64,000 nucleotides of DNA from Fimbriimonadaceae bacterium (GTDB lineage: Bacteria > Armatimonadota > Fimbriimonadia > Fimbriimonadales > Fimbriimonadaceae): contig JAHBTD010000002.1 of the NCBI GenBank assembly GCA_019638775.1, forward strand, positions 992,001-1,056,000, written 5' to 3'. Each line of letters opens with the position of its first letter. The first letter of the stretch is position 1. Positions 24,010-33,028 of this stretch are shown here, one piece after another. The position numbers and the translations under genes are program-made. The notes under the pieces are model-generated. The model was not told the origin of the DNA and made no database searches. It worked only from the letters and a program-made list of their open reading frames with translations.

Positions 24010-24411
24010 CTATGGCTGACTGTCTAACGTAACTGTTCTGAACGTATATATGCAAAGGGCAACAAGCAGGAAAACGGATACTGACCATGCCCAGAAGGGC
24101 CAGCCGGTCTGTAAAACGCGAGCTGCATATGTATCCTGAGACACGGAGGTAACTACGGCAACCAAAAGCCCTGCGAACAAGCGAACACTCCACAGTACTG
24201 CCGACATGATCAATGCCCATCGCTGCCCGGCGATCACCCAAAAAAGTGGAATCGTGCAGATAAGCTCTAGGAAGACAAACCACCAGAGATTAGGATCAAT
24301 TGGGGTTGCAGAAATTAGAAAGACAGCTCTACAGAGATGAAAAAGGGCGATAGGCCCAGCTATGGCGAGCCGAGCCCAAGCAGTTTTCAGCCACCCATTC
24401 TTATCGATCAT
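24010..24411 (-). CDS. Small membrane protein, unknown (copy B)
   Basis: 133 residues with four spans. It resembles the protein at 22976 in the IAGP....CR and PLF.V....RWAL..S..LW segments. Its ATG overlaps the stop of the upstream gene (24408-24411, ATGA), so it is translationally coupled to it. Function unknown. Confidence 0.55.
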   Translation of the reverse strand: MIDKNGWLKTAWARLAIAGPIALFHLCRAVFLISATPIDPNLWWFVFLELICTIPLFWVIAGQRWALIMSAVLWSVRLFAGLLVAVVTSVSQDTYAARVLQTGWPFWAWSVSVFLLVALCIYTFRTVTLDSQP

Positions 24412-24725
24412 CCCATGCCCACGGTCACGCCCTCAATCCCCTTCTCTGTACAAATCTCTTCAACCATCGCTGAAACGCCAGCATGGATTTGGCTTTTGTC
24501 TTGTCCTTCGAACCAGGCCACCCGCAGGATGTGGGAGACGTTTTCAGGGTCGGGGCCGTTGATCTCACGGTAGTCAATGTCGACCGTCATGCGGATCGGA
24601 CCGGAGGCTCGCTCCTGAAGCTCGTCGATCATGCTGTCCAGGCAAGGTCGCAGAGCCTCAAGGCTCTCGGCGTCGGAGATGCCTTCGTAAAGGTTGCCAA
24701 ACTGATCGGTCGGGGTCCATTGCAT
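24408..24725 (-). CDS. Hypothetical soluble protein
   Basis: 105 residues from the ATG at 24725 (MQWTPTDQFGNLYEG); an ATG at 24746 is an alternative. It is acidic, with an alpha/beta pattern: CLDSMIDELQERASGPIRMTVDIDYREI, then HILRVAWFEGQDKSQIHAGVSAMVEEI. It overlaps the downstream membrane-protein gene by 4 bp. No family was recognised. Confidence 0.5.
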   Translation of the reverse strand: MQWTPTDQFGNLYEGISDAESLEALRPCLDSMIDELQERASGPIRMTVDIDYREINGPDPENVSHILRVAWFEGQDKSQIHAGVSAMVEEICTEKGIEGVTVGMG

Positions 24726-24800
24726 AGCCCTATTGTGAAGCATCATGCTTCCGCGTTGGTGAATCGTGCGGATTCGTCAGCTCAATGAATTGAAAGCGGA

Positions 24801-25280
24801 TTAGTGCTGAGGGGCCATCGACACGCGCAGTTCGGTCATGAGTGTGTTTGGCAATGGGTTCGTGACTAATACGGTCACCCAGCGTGGGTCTCGGTTGTAC
24901 ACTTCGTATTGATCGAGACCGCTGATTTGCCCTCGTGCAATCGAAACGGAAGCCCCAATGCGGGACTCAAAAATAACGTTGTCCGCTTCTTGATGAGTGA
25001 TGCTGTACCCAAGAGGAGCCAACTCTTTTTGCGCTGCAACCTTCACCCATTCAAATTTACGCTCCCAACAGTAAGAGCGGGTTACTCTTGCGCCAGCGCC
25101 CCCGTAAGACTCTATTTGACCGTGAACTCTGCCATCCACCGGATACTGTCCTTCTAGGAAGCTGAATGAATCACAACTGCCGGTCCTTGCGAGTACGAAC
25201 CCGGATGCAAGCATAAAAACGAGATAGCTGGTCAGTGTCCACGAAACAATCTGCAGTCCGGTTGAGCGCTTCTTTGCCAT
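24801..25280 (-). CDS. Hypothetical protein with one N-terminal membrane anchor
   Basis: 159 residues. Residues about 10-30 form a signal or anchor (WTLTSYLVFMLASGFVLA), after which the protein is predicted to lie outside the cytoplasm. Cys residues in GSCDSFSF and RSYCWERKF could form a disulfide. No domain was recognised. It lies in a run of small unknown genes on the minus strand. Confidence 0.5.
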   Translation of the reverse strand: MAKKRSTGLQIVSWTLTSYLVFMLASGFVLARTGSCDSFSFLEGQYPVDGRVHGQIESYGGAGARVTRSYCWERKFEWVKVAAQKELAPLGYSITHQEADNVIFESRIGASVSIARGQISGLDQYEVYNRDPRWVTVLVTNPLPNTLMTELRVSMAPQH

Positions 25281-25316
25281 TCAATTGACGGACGCAAGTG
25301 ACAACTGCCTTCGTTC

Positions 25317-26087
25317 TCAGCGCTTTGCCGGGCAGAACACCTGCAATGTCCCGATCTCACGATAGCCAAGGTGCGGATACAGTCTTGCACCTGCGGCGCT
25401 TGCCATAAGCACGCTCTGCTCAATGCCGTACCTTCTGTCTTCGAGCAACAGATGGCTCATTAGCGCTCTTCCGAGGCCTTTGCCGCGCTGTTCTGGAGTC
25501 ACAAACAGATTCGACACCCAAGACTGCTTTCCAACAGGCACGCTGCTGACCCAGCCATAGGCGCTGCTGCCCTCAATGGCAGCATACAGCCTTTGCGGAG
25601 CATCGTCTATAGGCAAGTCCTCAAGCCGCATCGGCCAGCGGCGCATCGCTCGTTTGATGCTTAACAGCTCGGACATCTCAGTGACTCTGCGAATTGGGGG
25701 GACGGATTCGACGACGGGAATGTCGTCAAGGCTATGGACAAACATCCATTCGGTTGCGAGTTTGCGGTAGCCAAAGCCTCTAAACGCATCCCGAATCTCG
25801 TCTTCACGTGCCCCGACCGAGCCGATATAACAAAGGAAGTGCCAGCCTAAGCCTGCCGCCTGGACCTGCCGGATAATCTCCTCGGGCGGCAGAGAGTGGG
25901 CGAGCACTTCGGTTTTGCGTGGGTATTTGACGGGCTGTCCCGACCGGGAGGTTGCCGCATCTATCAGAACCCAAATGTCGCCAACTTTCTGGGCTGGGTA
26001 AGGCTTGGTGTAGCTTCGCACAAAGCTGAAGCCATGGGCGAACACTTCGACCGCCGTGTCGAGTTCTGCGATGGCGGCTGTGTTCAT
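25317..26087 (-). CDS. GNAT-family N-acetyltransferase with N-terminal extension
   Basis: 256 residues. The C-terminal half is the GNAT fold with the acetyl-CoA loop in VSNLFVTPEQRGKGLGRALMSHLLLEDRR (RGKGLGRAL). It ends ARLYPHLGYREIGTLQVF. The N-terminal 110 residues hold a second weak GNAT-like region (HFLCYIGSVGAREDEIRDAFRGFGYR), so it may be a double-GNAT protein. Small-molecule or protein acetylation is expected; the substrate is unknown. Confidence 0.85.
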   Translation of the reverse strand: MNTAAIAELDTAVEVFAHGFSFVRSYTKPYPAQKVGDIWVLIDAATSRSGQPVKYPRKTEVLAHSLPPEEIIRQVQAAGLGWHFLCYIGSVGAREDEIRDAFRGFGYRKLATEWMFVHSLDDIPVVESVPPIRRVTEMSELLSIKRAMRRWPMRLEDLPIDDAPQRLYAAIEGSSAYGWVSSVPVGKQSWVSNLFVTPEQRGKGLGRALMSHLLLEDRRYGIEQSVLMASAAGARLYPHLGYREIGTLQVFCPAKR

Positions 26088-26289
26088 ATGGCTATTTTAG
26101 CAAGCAGCTTGTCGAAATCGGTGGCGATGGTGTGGACTGGCGAGTTGGGGACGATCCCGCACGTCCGACCAATGGCCCAGACCAAACGTCCCCGAGCGGA
26201 CCCAATGCCCCAGTACCCCTCGTAGAGCCCTCGTAATAATGCTCTGGAGTAACGCCGAATCTCTACCTCGGCGTGACATGCAGGGGAAT

Positions 26290-27690
26290 ATGGAAACTAC
26301 AACTATTGTTGATTTGAGCGAACAGATTTCGCAGTTAAAGGAGCAGATCTCGGGCAAGGTTTACTTGCCAGAGGAGGATACATTCGACATCGCCAGAATG
26401 GGATGGAATCTCACGGTCGATCATCGGCCTGAACTGGTTGTTGAAGTGGCAAACGAAGCGGACGTTCAGACCGTGGTCAGGTTCTGTCAGGACAACAGGT
26501 TGGCTCTGACCATTCAGGCGACAGGGCATGGGCAACCTCGCAACTCGCAAGGTGGCGTTCTCATGATCCTTCGAGGTCTCAATTCTGTCAGCATTGACGC
26601 AGAGTCGAAGACTGCCCGCATCGGTGGCAGCACGCTCTGGCAAGAGGTCATTGAGGCCGCGCATCCATACGGTTTGGCCCCCATCTCGGGGTCTTCACCC
26701 ACGGTTGGCGTTGTTGGCTATACCATCGGAGGAGGCTACGGGCTGATGTCGCGCAAGTATGGTCTTGCGGTGGACAATGTGCGATCTCTTCGCATCGTAA
26801 CGCCGAACGGCGACATCACAACGGCGAGCCCCGACGAGAACAGCGAGCTTTTTTGGGCAGCGTTGGGCGGCGGCGGAGCCTTTGGCGTCATCACAGAGAT
26901 TGAGGTCAATCTTGTCCCACATGCCGAATTCTTCGGCGGTTCGGTAATGTACGACGCTTCGCTCGCGCCGACAGTCGTACCTGCGTTTGTCGAATGGACG
27001 AAGACGGTTCCCGATGAGGTCGGTGCGGCGCTGATCATGATCACCTTCCCACCGGTACCGTTTGTTCCGGAGTTTCTGCACGGGCGCTCGATGGTCATCC
27101 TCGCGGCTTCAGTCATCACAGACTTCGCGCAAGCCGAAGAGCTTTTGAGGCCTATCCGAACGATGGAAGGCGCCGTGTTTGACTCCTTCCGGCCTCTTCA
27201 ATTCACGGAGAGCGCTGCCGTATACAACGATCCTGTTGATCCACTGCCTGCGAACGGTAAAGGAATCCTCATCAGCGATTTGGATGGCGATTCGGTTGCG
27301 GCGATGTTGGAGGCAATCGGACCGGTGAACGAGTCGCCGAACCTGATGATTCAGCTTCGACACTATGGCGGGGCAATCGCCCGGAACACGGGCGCCACGT
27401 CGGCAAGCAACCGCAATGCGAACTACTTGCTGTATCTTCTCGGCATCCCGATGGGGCCGGTCACGCCACAGATGATGTCGGATCACGCCGAAGGGGTCTT
27501 TGCGGCGCTCAAAGATCAAACCCTAAGCCGAGGTCCGCTCAACTTCCTGGGTGAGTCGGATGTAAGTGGCGAGCATATCGAGCAGCTGTACTCCAGCGCT
27601 GACTTTGAGAAGTTGGTGGGGATTAAGCAGTCGGTTGATCCCAACAACATCTTCCGCAACGCGAGCATCGGGTTTGCGATGGGCCAGTAG
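26290..27690 (+). CDS. FAD-linked oxidoreductase, berberine-bridge (BBE) type
   Basis: 466 residues from the ATG at 26290, preceded by CAGGGGAAT. The FAD-binding PP-loop region shows LALTIQATGHGQPRNSQGG (candidate covalent His in TGHGQ), LQEVIEAAHPYGLAPISGSS-type segments and VGVVGYTIGGGYGLMSRKYGL. The C-terminal BBE segment is QSVDPNNIFRNASIGF. These enzymes oxidise sugars or alcohols using FAD and O2. Codon use is ordinary for the window. A short RGNNATC repeat and a tRNA follow. Confidence 0.9.
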   Translation: METTTIVDLSEQISQLKEQISGKVYLPEEDTFDIARMGWNLTVDHRPELVVEVANEADVQTVVRFCQDNRLALTIQATGHGQPRNSQGGVLMILRGLNSVSIDAESKTARIGGSTLWQEVIEAAHPYGLAPISGSSPTVGVVGYTIGGGYGLMSRKYGLAVDNVRSLRIVTPNGDITTASPDENSELFWAALGGGGAFGVITEIEVNLVPHAEFFGGSVMYDASLAPTVVPAFVEWTKTVPDEVGAALIMITFPPVPFVPEFLHGRSMVILAASVITDFAQAEELLRPIRTMEGAVFDSFRPLQFTESAAVYNDPVDPLPANGKGILISDLDGDSVAAMLEAIGPVNESPNLMIQLRHYGGAIARNTGATSASNRNANYLLYLLGIPMGPVTPQMMSDHAEGVFAALKDQTLSRGPLNFLGESDVSGEHIEQLYSSADFEKLVGIKQSVDPNNIFRNASIGFAMGQ

Positions 27691-27700
27691 GGGGAGGGAT

Positions 27701-27716
27701 AGCTATCGGCTATCGG
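27701..27716. repeat. Two-unit RGNNATC repeat
   Basis: AGCTATC GGCTATC GG lies 10 bp after the oxidoreductase stop. It has the same 7-bp unit as the arrays at 3134 and 43631, but here it is only two copies with no hairpin arm. Confidence 0.6.
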
Positions 27717-27736
27717 AGGCCATCAATCTGTGGGGA

Positions 27737-27812
27737 TGGTGGGCGATGAGGGACTTGAACCCCCGACATCCTCTTTGTAAGAGAGGCGCTCTACCAACTG
27801 AGCTAATCGCCC
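27737..27812 (-). tRNA. tRNA-Val (anticodon TAC)
   Basis: On the minus strand the 76-nt sequence folds into a full cloverleaf. The acceptor is GGGCGAT/ATCGCCC, the D arm GCTC..GAGC and the anticodon stem CCTCT/AGAGG with loop CTTACAA. The T arm is GGGGG TTCAAGT CCCTC. The discriminator A and CCA are encoded (27737-27740). Anticodon TAC reads GTA/GTG valine codons. Confidence 0.95.
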
Positions 27813-27846
27813 GCCTTTGGACAGAAAAGGATACCCGGAACGACTT

Positions 27847-28018
27847 GGAGTGCGGGGCTTACGCCCCGCTTTGAGTTCGGGCGGCTATTGCAGCGTGAAC
27901 TCTCTGTATCCGGCACTCAATCTGGCGGCTGATTACTGGTGGCTTAGCAGACCAAAAACAAGGGCGGCGATAAATCGCCGCCCTTGAAAGCGCGAATAAA
28001 TTCGCGCACTCCCAAAAT
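27847..28018. repeat. GGAGTGCG-type palindrome cluster
   Basis: Three hairpins lie between the tRNA and the 28025 gene. The first is GGAGTGCGGGGC-TTAC-GCCCCGC followed by TTTGAG (27847-27873). The second is AAGGGCGGCGAT-AA-ATCGCCGCCCTT (about 27960-27986). The third is GCGCGAATAAATTCGCGC followed by ACTCCC (about 27993-28014), which is the same element in reverse. The last two may end transcription of the 28025 gene. Related elements lie at 35755-35834 and 53048-53076. Confidence 0.75.
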
Positions 28019-28024
28019 AGAGGG

Positions 28025-28894
28025 TTAGACTTTCAGCTTCATCGACGATTTGGACTTTCCGGGCGACTCAAGGGTCATGCCTGCGCTAGGGATCTCAAGG
28101 CGAGTCTTCATATCCATAGCACTTTCGATGGAAAGCACCTTGCCGGTCGCCTTCTCAAAGAGTGCGGTTCCGGTGACAATGATGTTGCCGCGCATCATCG
28201 GCTGCATAGAGTCGAGCATGCCGCCCGTTGGGTCTTCGCTACCCATCTGCTTCATCATCTCGGCGACGTTGACGTCCATCGGGATCGTGCCCGTCAGGCT
28301 GATCTTCATCGCTTTCTTGTCGAAGGCTACTTCGTCGCCAACGTACTTGGCGGTCAGCTTATGCTCTTTGTTACCGAATTGAGGAACCTTCGGGGTCATA
28401 ACCGTCCAAGTCTCACCAATCTTCACCGCCTTCTCGGGGAAGGTGAAGAAGGATTCGCCAGCAGCCGTTGCGGCCCCCATGACCATCAACATCTCACCCG
28501 TAACGCCCTTCATCTTCATTTCAGACTGGCGTCCCAGGTTGTCGATCTTTCCAACGACTACGATGTCTTTCGGGGGTGCGGCATCTTCTCCGCCCGACAT
28601 CGGACCTTCTAGCTTGAGCTTGATGTCCGACATGATCGTTTCCAGGTCAGCCAATCCCTTCTCAGGATCGACCTTGCCGATCTTCACTGTATAGGTGGAA
28701 GACATGTCGGCTTTGAGTTCGGTGACACCCTGCCCAGGGATATCGAGGGTGGAGTTCATCGACGAGACCACCGTGTAGACGTCGCTCGTGCCTTCGGTCA
28801 ACTGCCGACGCAGTAGAACGCCGTCTTGGGTCGTTGCAGCAAATGAAAGGGCCATTAGGCCAATGAATGAGATTCCAATGGATCGCTTCAGCAT
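28025..28894 (-). CDS. Secreted hypothetical protein (DUF6263-like)
   Basis: 289 residues with a signal peptide (residues 1-21, GISFIGLMALSFAATTQ). The rest is beta-rich with the layout of the DUF6263/lipocalin-like group: YTVVSSMNSTLDIPGQG, ADMSSTYTVKIGKVD, KIDNLGRQSEM, FFTFPEKAVKIGETWTVMTP and a final MDMKTRLEIPSAGM. Phrases such as PEKAVKIGETW are typical of that family. The function is unknown and the assignment is by pattern only. Confidence 0.65.
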   Translation of the reverse strand: MLKRSIGISFIGLMALSFAATTQDGVLLRRQLTEGTSDVYTVVSSMNSTLDIPGQGVTELKADMSSTYTVKIGKVDPEKGLADLETIMSDIKLKLEGPMSGGEDAAPPKDIVVVGKIDNLGRQSEMKMKGVTGEMLMVMGAATAAGESFFTFPEKAVKIGETWTVMTPKVPQFGNKEHKLTAKYVGDEVAFDKKAMKISLTGTIPMDVNVAEMMKQMGSEDPTGGMLDSMQPMMRGNIIVTGTALFEKATGKVLSIESAMDMKTRLEIPSAGMTLESPGKSKSSMKLKV

Positions 28895-29013
28895 GAAAAT
28901 TTCCTCGCGCCGCTTTCGCGGACCGTACTATTTCGTCACCTACATTGTACGAATCAACAGTCGCTGAATTTCATACAATCTATCGCGGCTATGATCGAAT
29001 TAGGACTCCTTTG

Positions 29014-30078
29014 ATGATTTTGTTCGCATTGCTCGCAAGCGCCACTCTTGCCCAGCCCAAAGTATGGACTCTGGGTGTGGGCGGAGACATCATGCTGAAC
29101 GGCATTAGCGCCAAAACAAACCCCTTTGTGGAGATCAGCCCCTACACCGTTGGATGCGATGTTTTCATCGGCAATCTTGAGATTCCACTTACCGATCGCA
29201 CGACGCCTACTTCGCGCAAATCTGCTGAGGACGTCAAAGCGAAAAGGCAGTTCATCCTCAAGGCAGACCCAGGCCATGCCACTCACCTTAAAGCTACGGG
29301 ATTCGATCTTGTTACATTGGGAAACAACCATAGCATGGATTACGGCCCCACCGGCTTGATTCAGATGCTCAAGGGTTTGGATTCAAATCGCATCGCCTAC
29401 GCAGGCGCGGGTATCAATCGAGATCTTGCCTGGGAACCGGCAGCTCGGGAAGACAAGACGCATCCTAAGCTCAGCTTGACATCTATGCTTGCTTTTATGG
29501 GCGATGGAGCGCTCAACACGTGTTGGCCAGCCGGACCTAAGAGTGCGGGCCTTGCTGCTTTGAAGCTTGGCGGAGTGGTGAATGACAAGACGCTGCCAAC
29601 GATCCAGGTAATTGTGGATCGGGCGAAGAAGTCGGGCGGCTTTGCGATTATTGCCCTGCACTGGGGGCTCGAGAAACAGACCACCCCGACTCCCTACCAA
29701 GTCGCTTTGGGCCGCGCATTCATCGACGCGGGGGCAGATGTTGTGTTGGGGCATCATCCGCATGTCTTGCAGGGAGCAGAGCTTTATAAAGGAAAACCGA
29801 TCTTCTATTCCCTCGGCAACTTGATTAGCCCGAGACCGGGATCGACTGCGATTTTTCAACTACGGTTCCAGGGCAACGACATTGAACAAGTGTCTGTACT
29901 TCCCTGCTCCATCTCGGGTGGATCGGTTTCACCAATTCGTGATGCTAAAGCTATGCAATCCGAGTTAGCCCGCTTCGACAAGCTCTGTGATGCCGTTCGT
30001 TCTAGATATCCTAGCAAGGAGTCGAAGAAACCGAAGTTAATGCTTTGGGAAGGTGCATCTGCCCAGGCGTCCAAATAG
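29014..30078 (+). CDS. CapA-family metallophosphatase-like protein
   Basis: 354 residues from the ATG at 29014, with an in-frame TTG just before it. A signal peptide (MILFALLASATLAQP) is followed by the PGA_cap fold: LGVGGDIMLNG (metal site), FIGNLEIPLTDR, FDLVTLGNNHSMDYGPTGL, FAIIALHWGLE and ADVVLGHHPHVLQGAELYKG. The family includes CapA of poly-gamma-glutamate capsule export. Without capB/capC nearby the substrate is uncertain. It is convergent with the sulfatase gene, with a 17-bp gap. Confidence 0.9.
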   Translation: MILFALLASATLAQPKVWTLGVGGDIMLNGISAKTNPFVEISPYTVGCDVFIGNLEIPLTDRTTPTSRKSAEDVKAKRQFILKADPGHATHLKATGFDLVTLGNNHSMDYGPTGLIQMLKGLDSNRIAYAGAGINRDLAWEPAAREDKTHPKLSLTSMLAFMGDGALNTCWPAGPKSAGLAALKLGGVVNDKTLPTIQVIVDRAKKSGGFAIIALHWGLEKQTTPTPYQVALGRAFIDAGADVVLGHHPHVLQGAELYKGKPIFYSLGNLISPRPGSTAIFQLRFQGNDIEQVSVLPCSISGGSVSPIRDAKAMQSELARFDKLCDAVRSRYPSKESKKPKLMLWEGASAQASK

Positions 30079-30095
30079 TCCGCTGAGAGGTTCTC

Positions 30096-31499
30096 CTACC
30101 TGGGCACGGGCATCTGCGCCCCAACCTCTTTTAGCCAAAGATCAAGCCTCGCGCTGAGCTTCTTGCGGACATCCGCCTTGGCGTTAGCAAGATCGTGTCG
30201 CTCAGAGCCATCACTAGCAAGGTTATAGAGCTCCTCCGTTCCCGACTCATAGAATCGAATGAGTTTGTAATCTCCCACCCGAGCGATGCTGTAGGGAGAA
30301 ACGACTCCGCCGTTCCAGTAGTGTGGGTAATGCCAGAACAACTCGTCTCGCTTCAACGCCTTAGCCCCTTTGAGGAGTGGCACCAGACTGAGCCCATCCA
30401 CTGAGTCAGCCTTTGGCAATTTACAAAGATCGAGCAGCGTGGGATAAAAGTCGTTGCTGATTACTGGAGTGTTCACGGTCTGCCCGCCGGTCAATCCAGG
30501 CGCTCGAATGATGAGCGGAACCCGCAACCCACCCTCATATGCGAATCCTTTCCCAAGCCTTAACGGAGCGTTTGAGGTTGCCGGTGGTTTACCAAAGTGA
30601 ACTGCTCCGCCATTGTCCGAGGTAAAGATCACGACTGTGTTGTCGGCAAGGCCGAGCCTGTCCAGCCTTTCAAGAATCCTGCCCACTCCGTCGTCGACGC
30701 TCTTGACCATCGCCGCATAACGCGGGTTACCCTGTCCGCCGGAGGGTGTGCGTTCGCCAGCCTCGGAAACAAGCTCCGGCTTGCCCATCAATGGCGCGTG
30801 CACCGCATAGAATGGCAAATAGAGAAAGAAAGGCTTGTCCCTACTGCTATCCATGAATCGCAGCGCCTCGTCGGTCAATCGGTCGGTCAAGAACTCGCCC
30901 TTCTGTCCGCCGGTCTCGGCTATACCAGGGACACGGTGCGAGTTACCAGGAGCGCCATAGGGCCAGAAAAAGGAGGCAGGATGACCAATGTGTCCTCCGG
31001 CGATATTGAGGTCAAAACCGTGCTTCTCGGGCGAAGAATCGGGGCCACCAAGATGCCATTTTCCGATGCTTGCCGTGGCATAACCTTGTCTCTTCAGCGC
31101 TTCGGGGAGAGTTGTCTCGGAGAGCGGCAGACTCTGCTGCCACTTCGGAATTGTAAACTTGCTATTCTTGGGCGCTCCTTCCCCCGAAATCCAGTCGGTG
31201 AGGTGCAAGCGGGCTGGATATTTTCCCGTTAGGATAGATGCCCTTGTTGGAGAGCATACGGCTGCGGCGGCGTAGGCCTGAGTGAACCTTGCGCTTGTCT
31301 TGGCAAGCCGGTCGATATTGGGCGTTTGGTAGTATCTGCTCCCGTAACAACCCACATCTTTCCATCCCATATCGTCGACGAGGATGAACACGATGTTTGG
31401 CTTTGGTCGTTGGGTCGTGCCCGACGGCAAATCTGAAGCGCCGCTCCTGAACGCAAGTACACAAAGAATCGCGACTCCTATTGCATGTGTGCTCCTCAT
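30096..31499 (-). CDS. Secreted type I sulfatase
   Basis: 467 residues from the ATG at 31499, chosen because a signal peptide (AIGVAILCVLAFRSGASD) follows; a longer frame upstream overlaps the divergent aminotransferase. The formylglycine motif is CSPTRASILTG (Cys82, C-x-P-x-R). Metal and substrate landmarks are NIVFILVDDMGWKDVGCYG, GKWHLGG and VVIFTSDNGG. The Cys type needs a formylglycine-generating enzyme, not seen here. It probably desulfates polysaccharides in the periplasm. Confidence 0.94.
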   Translation of the reverse strand: MRSTHAIGVAILCVLAFRSGASDLPSGTTQRPKPNIVFILVDDMGWKDVGCYGSRYYQTPNIDRLAKTSARFTQAYAAAAVCSPTRASILTGKYPARLHLTDWISGEGAPKNSKFTIPKWQQSLPLSETTLPEALKRQGYATASIGKWHLGGPDSSPEKHGFDLNIAGGHIGHPASFFWPYGAPGNSHRVPGIAETGGQKGEFLTDRLTDEALRFMDSSRDKPFFLYLPFYAVHAPLMGKPELVSEAGERTPSGGQGNPRYAAMVKSVDDGVGRILERLDRLGLADNTVVIFTSDNGGAVHFGKPPATSNAPLRLGKGFAYEGGLRVPLIIRAPGLTGGQTVNTPVISNDFYPTLLDLCKLPKADSVDGLSLVPLLKGAKALKRDELFWHYPHYWNGGVVSPYSIARVGDYKLIRFYESGTEELYNLASDGSERHDLANAKADVRKKLSARLDLWLKEVGAQMPVPR

Positions 31500-31610
31500 C
31501 GCTAAACCCGAGTCTACTGGTTCATCTCTGCACACGCCAGACATGGCTCTAAATTCTGCCGAAGGCCCACGTCTCAGTGAGTCGGATAATGTCCGCGATA
31601 TACTCACACC

Positions 31611-32870
31611 ATGGACGCCGATGCGCTGTATGCCGAAGTCGTCGACAAGTACGCCGAGTACGTCAACCCTGGCCTTGCCCGCCTGATGTCTTTCGCCGGA
31701 TTCGGCGTCGAAATGCGCGGAGAGGGCTGCTACATCTTTGACCAAGAGGGGCGTAAGTACCTCGATTGTCTCGGGGGCTATGGAGTGTTCTCGTTGGGAC
31801 ACCGCCATCCGAAGATTATCGAGGCTGTGAAAAATCAGCTCGATATCATGCCCCTGAGCGGGAAGGCGTTCTTCAACAAGAATCAAGCCGATCTTGCCGA
31901 GAAGCTGGCTCAAGTCTCGCCTGAAGGTCTTCAGTTCACGTTCTTTAGCAACTCAGGCGCGGAGGCGGTTGAGGCAGCTTTGAAGTTTGCGAAGGGCACA
32001 ACAGGCCGCAGCAAGATTGTCAGCACAAACGGTGGGTACCACGGCAAGACCATCGGCGCACTGTCCATCACCGGGCGAGAGAAGTACCAAACCAAATTCC
32101 TGCCCCTCATGCCCGGAGTTTCCTTCGTCAACTACGGCGATACGGAAGCAATGCTTTCCGCCATTGACGAATCCACGGCTGCTTTTATCGTCGAGACGAT
32201 CCAGGGCGAAGGTGGCATTATCATCGCGCCGGAAGGATATCTTACGGCTGCGCGCAAGCGTTGCACCGAGGTTGGAGCGATGCTGATTGTGGACGAAGTG
32301 CAGACCGGACTTGCCCGGACCGGACGCATGTTTGGCTGCGATCATGAAGGGATTAAGCCCGACATCATGACGATGGCCAAGTGCCTTAGCGGCGGCATCA
32401 TTCCGATTGGGGCGACTATGGGTACTCCTGAGGTGTGGGAAGCGATCTTTGGCTCAAATCCATTGATGCACACCTCCACGTTTGGTGGCAATCCTCTGGC
32501 TTGTGCCGCGGGCTTGGCTGCTCTTCAACTGGTCGAAGATGAAGGTTTGGTCGAGCGTTCTCGTGCAATGGGAGAGAAGCTGAAAGCCGGGCTAGCACAG
32601 GTTCAGCAGAAGCACGGCGACATGATTTGCAACGTGCGAGGCGTAGGCTTGATGATCGGGGTTGAGTTTGCGATGGACGAAGTTGGAGAATTGACTATCG
32701 CCCAGATGCTCAAGCGCAATATGGTTGCTGCGTACACGCTCAACAATCCGCGAGTGATGCGATTTGAGCCTCCTCTCATCATCAGCGAAGAGCAGATTCA
32801 GTTCGCAGTTGAAACGTTTGATGCGGCGCTCACAGAAACAAAGGAGCTACTCAAAGAGCTTGTTGGCTAG
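31611..32870 (+). CDS. Class III (PLP) aminotransferase
   Basis: 419 residues, full length for the acetylornithine/putrescine aminotransferase group. Landmarks are YLDCLGGYGVFSLGHRHP, FFSNSGAEAVEAALKFA (PLP phosphate site), NGGYHGKTIGALSITG, MLIVDEVQTGLARTG and the PLP-binding Lys in MTMAKCLSGGIIPIGA. GYGVFSLGHRHPKI most resembles putrescine aminotransferases, but ornithine or beta-alanine substrates are possible. It is transcribed divergently from the sulfatase. Confidence 0.92.
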   Translation: MDADALYAEVVDKYAEYVNPGLARLMSFAGFGVEMRGEGCYIFDQEGRKYLDCLGGYGVFSLGHRHPKIIEAVKNQLDIMPLSGKAFFNKNQADLAEKLAQVSPEGLQFTFFSNSGAEAVEAALKFAKGTTGRSKIVSTNGGYHGKTIGALSITGREKYQTKFLPLMPGVSFVNYGDTEAMLSAIDESTAAFIVETIQGEGGIIIAPEGYLTAARKRCTEVGAMLIVDEVQTGLARTGRMFGCDHEGIKPDIMTMAKCLSGGIIPIGATMGTPEVWEAIFGSNPLMHTSTFGGNPLACAAGLAALQLVEDEGLVERSRAMGEKLKAGLAQVQQKHGDMICNVRGVGLMIGVEFAMDEVGELTIAQMLKRNMVAAYTLNNPRVMRFEPPLIISEEQIQFAVETFDAALTETKELLKELVG

Positions 32871-33028
32871 CGATGCCGTAGAACCGCAGCAGTGCACGAG
32901 TTCTCAGCGTCACTTAGTCAGGTTGGCGTTTCATGAAACCACTTACCTAGCTTCGATTGTTTTGATAGGCATAACAAACAAGGTAAGGGGGTTTTGCCTT
33001 CGTCAAGCTGTTATGATGGGGAGTATTG

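Noticed and set aside
31500-31913. N-terminal extension of the sulfatase frame
   Set aside because: The signal peptide begins at 31499, and the extension overlaps the divergent aminotransferase start at 31611.
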